From: Tritrichomonas foetus
Taxonomy: Eukaryota; Parabasalia; Tritrichomonadida; Tritrichomonadidae
DNA length: 11,769 nucleotides
Assembly: GCA_001839685.1 (NCBI GenBank)
Contig: MLAK01000086.1
Location: 1-11,769, forward strand
Direction of reading: 5' to 3'
In this document: positions 7,657 to 11,769 of the stretch, in pieces
Position numbering within the stretch: the stretch's first letter is position 1
How the letters are laid out: each line of letters starts with the position of its first letter
Notes under the pieces: model-generated
The model's database searches: none
Told to the model about the DNA's origin: nothing
What the model saw: the letters and a program-made list of their open reading frames with translations, nothing else
Position numbers and translations under genes: made by a program

Positions 7657-8200
7657 TTAATTGGTTGATTGAAGATTCTGAATATTGACATGTTGTCTAT
7701 CCATTTCTGAAAAACCGAAAAACCTAATGATTGACAAGAAAATGAGAACCATATAAAGCGTAGATACCTTCACTATTGTGTTTAGAAGAGTATCATTTGC
7801 CTTATAAATTACCATAAATATTATATTTAAGGCTGTGAAAAGTGGAATTAATATGATTCTAATAATAATTAATTATTGATAAAATTGGCTAGCTTTCGTG
7901 ATATTTGATTTGTCAAATTTTGATGTTTGTTACAACCACTAGTAGGAATATTAATTGTGGCATGATTAAAATTATGATTTGGACAATAACGAATATAAAT
8001 ATGAATCACACTAAACTTATAATTCTATTTTTAATTATGAATTGAAGATAAAATAAATATAATTCATATAAAGTCATTACAATAATTGTTGTAAGAATTG
8101 TTACTATCAAAGAAAGATAAGCTTTTGCCATAAAATAAGAAACAGAAAATAAATTAATAATTCCATTCAGTGTAATAATTAAAAAGAAGATTTTCGACAA
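7657..8200 (-). pseudogene. Relic of a multi-pass membrane protein
   Basis: Three consecutive minus-strand stretches encode hydrophobic, membrane-like sequence, broken by stops and one frame change. From 8200 to 8006 are 64 codons (for example SLIVTILTTIIVMTLYEL). In the same frame after one TGA, 8005-7913 gives VQIIILIMPQLIFLLVVV. In another frame, 7872-7657 gives 71 codons with two likely membrane spans (RIILIPLFTALNIIFMVIY and STLYMVLIFLSII) and a polar end, FGFSEMDRQHVNIQNLQSTN, before TAA. Hydrophobic fragments also occur further upstream (about 8210-8400). The first stretch opens at TTG, not ATG, directly after a TAA. I cannot name the family. AT-rich DNA favours Ile/Phe/Leu codons, so chance is the main alternative. 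Three adjacent long stretches on one strand argue for a decayed gene. Confidence 0.4.
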
Positions 8201-8480
8201 TTAGTATACTCAAAAAAGGAATCAAAGAATGCTAAAATTGAATTGCAAATGAAATAAATGAACAATGCAATTTATGAATTCGACAGCATTATTTGAATTG
8301 TTGTAAAACAGGTAACAATGCAATGGTGTATTGGACATAATGACAATGAAGTAACAGTAGAAATACAAAAAATAAAAGCAATTATTAAAAATACATAATT
8401 AAAAAATCACAAGTGCTAAAAAAAATATTTACCAAACAAATTAATATAAAGTATATTATCAAGAGAAAGAAAAATGTGAT
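8201..8480. other. 3' flank of the second kinase gene
   Basis: AT-rich sequence with scattered hydrophobic fragments on the minus strand that may be the upstream end of the membrane-protein relic. Nothing intact is visible. Confidence 0.3.
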
Positions 8481-9785
8481 TCATGTACTGGGATCCTTTG
8501 GCAAACTTTGTCGTCTTAAGTTAGTCATTTCTGGAAGTTGAAAGGAGGCTGGCATCCGCTGGATTTTACGTGGAGTGTTACTGAATCGGCGAAGAACAGC
8601 TTTATTTGCAGCAGATATTTGTTTCCGTCCCTCATACATGACTTTGCGGCTAAATTTCCAATGAAGAAGCTTTCTAACAACAGCGACACGTTCAGCTACA
8701 CGAAGATCGTCATCAACATGTGAATATTCACTTTGACCAACTAGATTGGATGATACATGTGGAGTGGGTGGTTTAAAAAGTGGTAATCCTAGATTAGAGT
8801 GTGATGATGCTTTTGGATTTAAAGGTGAGTTAAAATGAGTGATGGATTGGTCACTCATTTGATGATTGATTATTTGATTATTAATTTGTAATTTTAGAGG
8901 AGAAGGTTTAGAAGGATGAATTATTCTACCATGATGCTTTGGAATTCCAATCTGACCTATTCTTTCCTGGATTGGCAGCATCATCTTTGGTACTTCAATT
9001 CCAAGAACTTTCAATTCTTCTCTCACTAAATTATCAACTTCCTGATTATCTTCTATCGTGATTGCAGATGGAAAAGATGACATTTCATTTACTTTCGCTG
9101 CATTTTCAACCCACGGGTGCGAAATCACATCGATGATGCTGTAGCGCTTCTCTGGATCTTTCTCTAGCATTTTTAATATCAAGTCTTTCAAGCTAGAATT
9201 AAGTATTGGTTCTTCTGGAAATTCTACATCATGTGAAATTATTTTCTTGTATAAATTTTGAGTGTTTGTGTCTTCAAATGGAAATCTACCAGTTGACATC
9301 AAATAAAGAAGAATTCCAAGACTCCAAATGTCAGTTTTCTCATTATAGCCTTTCTCTGTGATGATTTCAGGAGAAATATAGTTGAGGGTTCCACATTGTG
9401 TGTGAAGAAGTGCTTCCTTCGTTGGAATACCTTTGGATAATCCAAAATCAGCTAATTTAGCAACATTGTTTTCATCAATAAGAATATTTTCAGCTTTTAT
9501 GTCACGATGAACCACTTTAGCAATATTATGAAGATAGAAAATTGCGTCTGAAATCTGTTTGAAAAATCTATAAAGCTGAATATCATTAAGTGGATTTCCA
9601 TTAACCATAAAACCTGCAAGGCTTCCATTTGGAAGATATTCCATAATCAGCCATAGTTTCTTTTGTGTAGAATTTGAATCAATAAGAGGTGACGGTTTCA
9701 TATCACATGTCGGATCGAGAGATGCACTTCCTTCCACTTCAATGACATCAAATAATTGAACAATGTTGGGATGTGACAATTTCAT
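8481..9785 (-). CDS. Main catalytic part and tail of the second kinase
   Basis: These 434 codons run from an internal Met (MKLSHPNIVQLFDV) to the stop. The same frame is open upstream to the TGA at 9990-9992 and includes the alpha-C helix, so 9785 is probably not the real start. In this numbering: HRD Asp95, DFG 113-115, SPE 138-140, and DPEKRY near the end of the domain. A 25-residue Ser/Pro/Asp-containing loop lies between the N-lobe strands (about 18-41). After the domain, VREELKVLGI resembles the start of a UBA-like segment seen in AMPK/MARK relatives, but this is weak. The last 45 residues are basic and hold RRFS (Ser402) and RRQS (Ser427), consensus sites for basophilic kinases. Confidence 0.8.
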   Translation of the reverse strand: MKLSHPNIVQLFDVIEVEGSASLDPTCDMKPSPLIDSNSTQKKLWLIMEYLPNGSLAGFMVNGNPLNDIQLYRFFKQISDAIFYLHNIAKVVHRDIKAENILIDENNVAKLADFGLSKGIPTKEALLHTQCGTLNYISPEIITEKGYNEKTDIWSLGILLYLMSTGRFPFEDTNTQNLYKKIISHDVEFPEEPILNSSLKDLILKMLEKDPEKRYSIIDVISHPWVENAAKVNEMSSFPSAITIEDNQEVDNLVREELKVLGIEVPKMMLPIQERIGQIGIPKHHGRIIHPSKPSPLKLQINNQIINHQMSDQSITHFNSPLNPKASSHSNLGLPLFKPPTPHVSSNLVGQSEYSHVDDDLRVAERVAVVRKLLHWKFSRKVMYEGRKQISAANKAVLRRFSNTPRKIQRMPASFQLPEMTNLRRQSLPKDPST

Positions 9786-10320
9786 TAATGTTGATATTTC
9801 ATCATATATTATGAATTTTCCATTATTAGAAATATAATTTTGATCATCATAAATATCGTTTGGATTTCCACTTTGAAGTGCTCCGTTACATGAATCACGA
9901 ATCTCTGTTATAGAATTATTGAGTTTTTTGATTGAAAATTGGCTTAAATTCGGAGAAAAATTTGTTTTTTGCGTAAAATCACAGCTTGCTCAAGCTTTGG
10001 TTATTTCTGTGAAAATGATTCAAAAGTTTATTTTGATGGCTCGATCGCCTAAGGTGTGAGGAAATGCACGGCCGCCTGAGCGATATCGTTGATGAAAATT
10101 TGGTTTTTTTAGGGACGAAATTGCCATTGTTGGAATCGTTGTCAGTCGTGTCGATGGTTTGCGGTTGATTTTGAAAGCGGTTTTCGTCGTAGTCAATGAT
10201 TTTGATTGCCACTGGAACGCCTGTGACTGTGTCAATTCCAGAATACACCTCAGATGAGGTCCCTGCACCTAATTGGAATAGTATTTTATATTGTTGATGA
10301 GGATGTTGCAAATCAAACAT
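8481..10320 (-). CDS. CAMK-like Ser/Thr protein kinase, frame broken once
   Basis: The kinase spans two frames of the minus strand. The N-lobe start is in 10320-9979 and the rest continues in the +1 frame to the TGA at 8481-8483. Joined once near 9981, it would have about 612 residues: Gly loop GAGTSSEV 18-25, VAIK K40, a Ser/Asn-rich insert of about 125 residues, alpha-C DEISTLMKL with E174, VHRDIKAEN with D273, DFG 291-293, CGTLNYISPE 309-318 and DIWSLG. All core catalytic residues are present across the two pieces. The ATG at 10320 is the first after an in-frame TGA eight codons upstream. No initiator-like motif was found there. The tail contains a basic region with two RRxS sites. The break may be a sequence error, a real mutation or a +1 recoding event. 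No intron of the conserved parabasalid type is visible. Confidence 0.85.
9979..9992 (-). other. Frame junction in the second kinase
   Basis: The upstream frame stops at 9981-9979 and the downstream frame has a TGA at 9992-9990, so one net +1 shift must fall in this short overlap. The minus-strand bases are TTGAGCAAGCTGTGA, with CTG-TGA-T at the end. A small inverted repeat, AGCTTG/CAAGCT, lies at 9983-9996. Confidence 0.7.
9979..10320 (-). CDS. N-lobe start of the second kinase, upstream of the frame break
   Basis: This part has 113 residues: YKILFQLGAGTSSEVYSG (Gly loop) and VAIKIIDY (beta-3 Lys40), followed by an Asn/Asp/Ser-rich stretch that would be an insert between beta-3 and alpha-C. 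It ends at TGA (9981-9979) without HRD or DFG, so alone it cannot be a kinase. The insert region (about 10040-10090) is noticeably richer in G+C than its surroundings. Confidence 0.75.
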   Translation of the reverse strand: MFDLQHPHQQYKILFQLGAGTSSEVYSGIDTVTGVPVAIKIIDYDENRFQNQPQTIDTTDNDSNNGNFVPKKTKFSSTISLRRPCISSHLRRSSHQNKLLNHFHRNNQSLSKL

Positions 10321-11132
10321 TGGAGAAACCTTTAGATCTTTTGATCAATTTGTAAAAAAAATATATATATAAATTCTGAGAAAATATTTCTATGAATTGT
10401 GAATATTTCTGAGATTTAGGATTTTTAATTTATCAAAATTTCAATCAATAGAAATTAATCGTTTCAAAAAAAGTTTTTTGATATATTTTTTTCATTTAAT
10501 ATTGAATGGTTTGGAATTGAAAAACATTAACGTGTGATAAAAATTGTCGTAAATTCTACATTAATGAATCTCTTTGTTTGATTAAAATGACTCACATGAT
10601 TTACATTTCTCATTTTAGAATAAATTCTGTGAATTGTAGAAACATTTGAAATTTGGTTAATGTTTTTCGGAATCTACGCATTTAAAAAGTTTATTTTTTG
10701 AGGCAAAATTTTTCTGATGTAAACATTCTTGAAGTAATTTCTGTGAAATTGAACAAATATTTTCTCTCAAATTTTAAATAATGTAAAAATGATTTTTGAA
10801 GTTCCAAAATTTGAACGTAAATCTGCGAATATTAGATTAATTCAGAACTTTTTTTCTTGGGTCTCTATGTTGACATGTATTGCTTTCTCGACACAAATTA
10901 CACAAAATACATTATTACTATTGGAAGTCATAAGAAGATAAAAAAGCAAAGAAGATCTCTTTGAAAATGAATTATTACCGATAAAACAATCAATAAAGAA
11001 AGTGAAATGAGAAAAACTTTTTCAAATAGCACTGAAAAAGTTTATTAAATTAATAAAAAGTTCCAATACAACTTTGACTTAACGTGATTTCGAGATATGG
11101 GTTCCTTTTATTTAATTAAATAGCTGCCACAA
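10321..11132. other. AT-rich 5' flank of the second kinase
   Basis: No convincing gene, RNA or repeat was seen. AAAAAGTTTAT occurs at 10684 and 11035, and also at 1006; such A/T-rich words are expected by chance here. Confidence 0.4.
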
Positions 11133-11377
11133 TTATTTATGAAAAGATTTGACATGTTTAGACAAATCACCAAATACAATTTCTAATTCTTCCGCAAAAA
11201 GTGTTAATAAGGATGAAATTTATGTTTAATAATGTTTTAAATTATTAAATGACAAATTATTTCTATTTTCAAGAGTTTAGAAAATTGCTCTAATAAAAGA
11301 ATTTGAAAGAATTTTAAAGTTTGATTAAAATTGATGAATTCACATGTGAAGATCGTTGTGAATTTCTGAAGTTTCAT
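11133..11377 (-). pseudogene. Possible small decayed gene
   Basis: An ATG at 11377-11375 opens 46 codons (MKLQKFTTIFTCEFINFNQT at the start) to a TAA at 11239-11237. After a 17-base gap and a frame change, 11219-11133 encodes a protein-like stretch (LLTLFAEELEIVFGDLSKHV) before another TAA. An initiator-like TCATT has its A 12 bases before the ATG. The product is not recognised. This may be a frameshifted relic or chance open frames. Confidence 0.25.
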
Positions 11378-11722
11378 TTATGAATCAATGAAAAATAAGA
11401 TTTTTTTATGATAACAGTTGAGATCATGTTGGGGGTTTCTATACGGTTATATATATTTTGTATATGCTTTTGTATTCGTAATGATAATTTCTTGAGATTA
11501 ATTCCATTAATATCCGGAATTATTTAGCATTTCTTTCTTCAATTTTTTAAAATATATTTATCTCGATAATTCATCATCAACTTGATATATACAAGGATTA
11601 ATTAAATTGATAATCATTATTTTATAATATTTGTAAACATAAAGACAAAAAGTAGACAAAATTTCGAGATAAACGCGAAAACAATAAAATTATTCAAAAA
11701 GTTTTTTTTAATAATATATATT
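11378..11722. other. AT-rich spacer before the right-edge gene
   Basis: No gene was seen. An A-rich/T-rich stretch lies just before the ATG at 11723; no TCA(Y)(T/A) initiator match was found within 30 bases of it. Confidence 0.3.
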
Positions 11723-11769
11723 ATGTTTGAGTCATTACGACCCCCTAAAACGTTTCACGTCATCACCAC
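11723..11769 (+). CDS. Probable start of a gene cut by the right edge
   Basis: An ATG at 11723 opens 15 codons (MFESLRPPKTFHVIT) that run off the window. The base composition changes here from almost pure A/T to a G+C-containing stretch, as it does at the other gene starts. It is too short to assign a function. Confidence 0.35.
   Translation, partial: MFESLRPPKTFHVIT

Noticed and set aside
8538..8723. 61-codon plus-strand ORF
   Set aside because: It is antisense to the tail of the second kinase and shows no domain.
10020..10060. Possible 21-base micro-intron (GTGCATTT...CTTAG on the minus strand) in the second kinase
   Set aside because: It lacks the conserved GTATGT and ACTAAC ends, and its length is a multiple of three, so it would not repair the frame.
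10020..10268. 82-codon minus-strand ORF overlapping the N-lobe of the second kinase
   Set aside because: The other frame encodes the Gly loop and VAIK, so this one is a shadow, although it is in the same frame as the downstream kinase segment.
1006..11045. AAAAAGTTTAT at 1006, 10684 and 11035 as a possible promoter motif
   Set aside because: Many related A/T-rich words occur across the spacers and inside genes, and positions are not consistent relative to starts.
4307..11350. The 12-base palindrome TTCACATGTGAA occurs at 4307-4318 and 11339-11350
   Set aside because: Repeated 12-mers and 12-base palindromes are both expected by chance at this AT content, and the second copy lies within a possible coding relic.

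Overview
The window looks like nuclear DNA of an intron-poor, AT-rich single-celled eukaryote, most likely a parabasalid close to Tritrichomonas or Trichomonas. The reasons are: long uninterrupted eukaryotic genes in very AT-rich flanks; initiator-like TCA(Y)(T/A) motifs a few bases before several start codons; a TAAA that overlaps a stop codon; Asn/Gln-rich kinase tails; and two CAMK-type kinases in under 12 kb. No bacterial operon structure, tRNA, rRNA or CRISPR array was seen. The genus is an inference; the eukaryotic assignment is firm.

Layout, left to right. Positions 1-137 hold the start of a minus-strand gene that runs off the left edge, and a near-perfect 41-base palindrome lies inside its reading frame. 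AT-rich spacer follows, with a possible decayed small gene at 475-752. At 1111-3183 (+) is a complete CAMK-like Ser/Thr kinase with an Asn-rich tail. A 1.3 kb spacer holds a long poly-A tract that contains two ambiguous bases. At 4477-7056 (+) is one reading frame broken by a single TAA. It encodes an unrecognised N-terminal region, then a microbial-type PARG fold (TIGR02452/DUF2263), then two CDC25-type rhodanese domains. A spacer with the relic of a multi-pass membrane protein (minus, about 7657-8200) leads to a second CAMK-like kinase on the minus strand (8481-10320), whose frame is broken once near 9979-9992. The last 1.4 kb is spacer with a small minus-strand relic (11133-11377) and the probable start of a plus-strand gene at 11723.

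The most interesting object is the 4477-7056 gene. The PARG fold keeps its structural motifs but has lost the GGG...QEE catalytic signature. The first rhodanese domain has lost its catalytic arginine. The last keeps a full CDC25-like HC(x5)R loop. This suggests a protein that may sense or bind an ADP-ribose-like ligand, or simply act as a scaffold, joined to a possible dual-specificity phosphatase. Two of the three main genes carry one disruption each. Sequence error, pseudogene formation and recoding cannot be told apart from this sequence alone. Nothing shows that the kinases and the CDC25-like protein act together; that two kinases and a CDC25-like protein lie close together is only suggestive.
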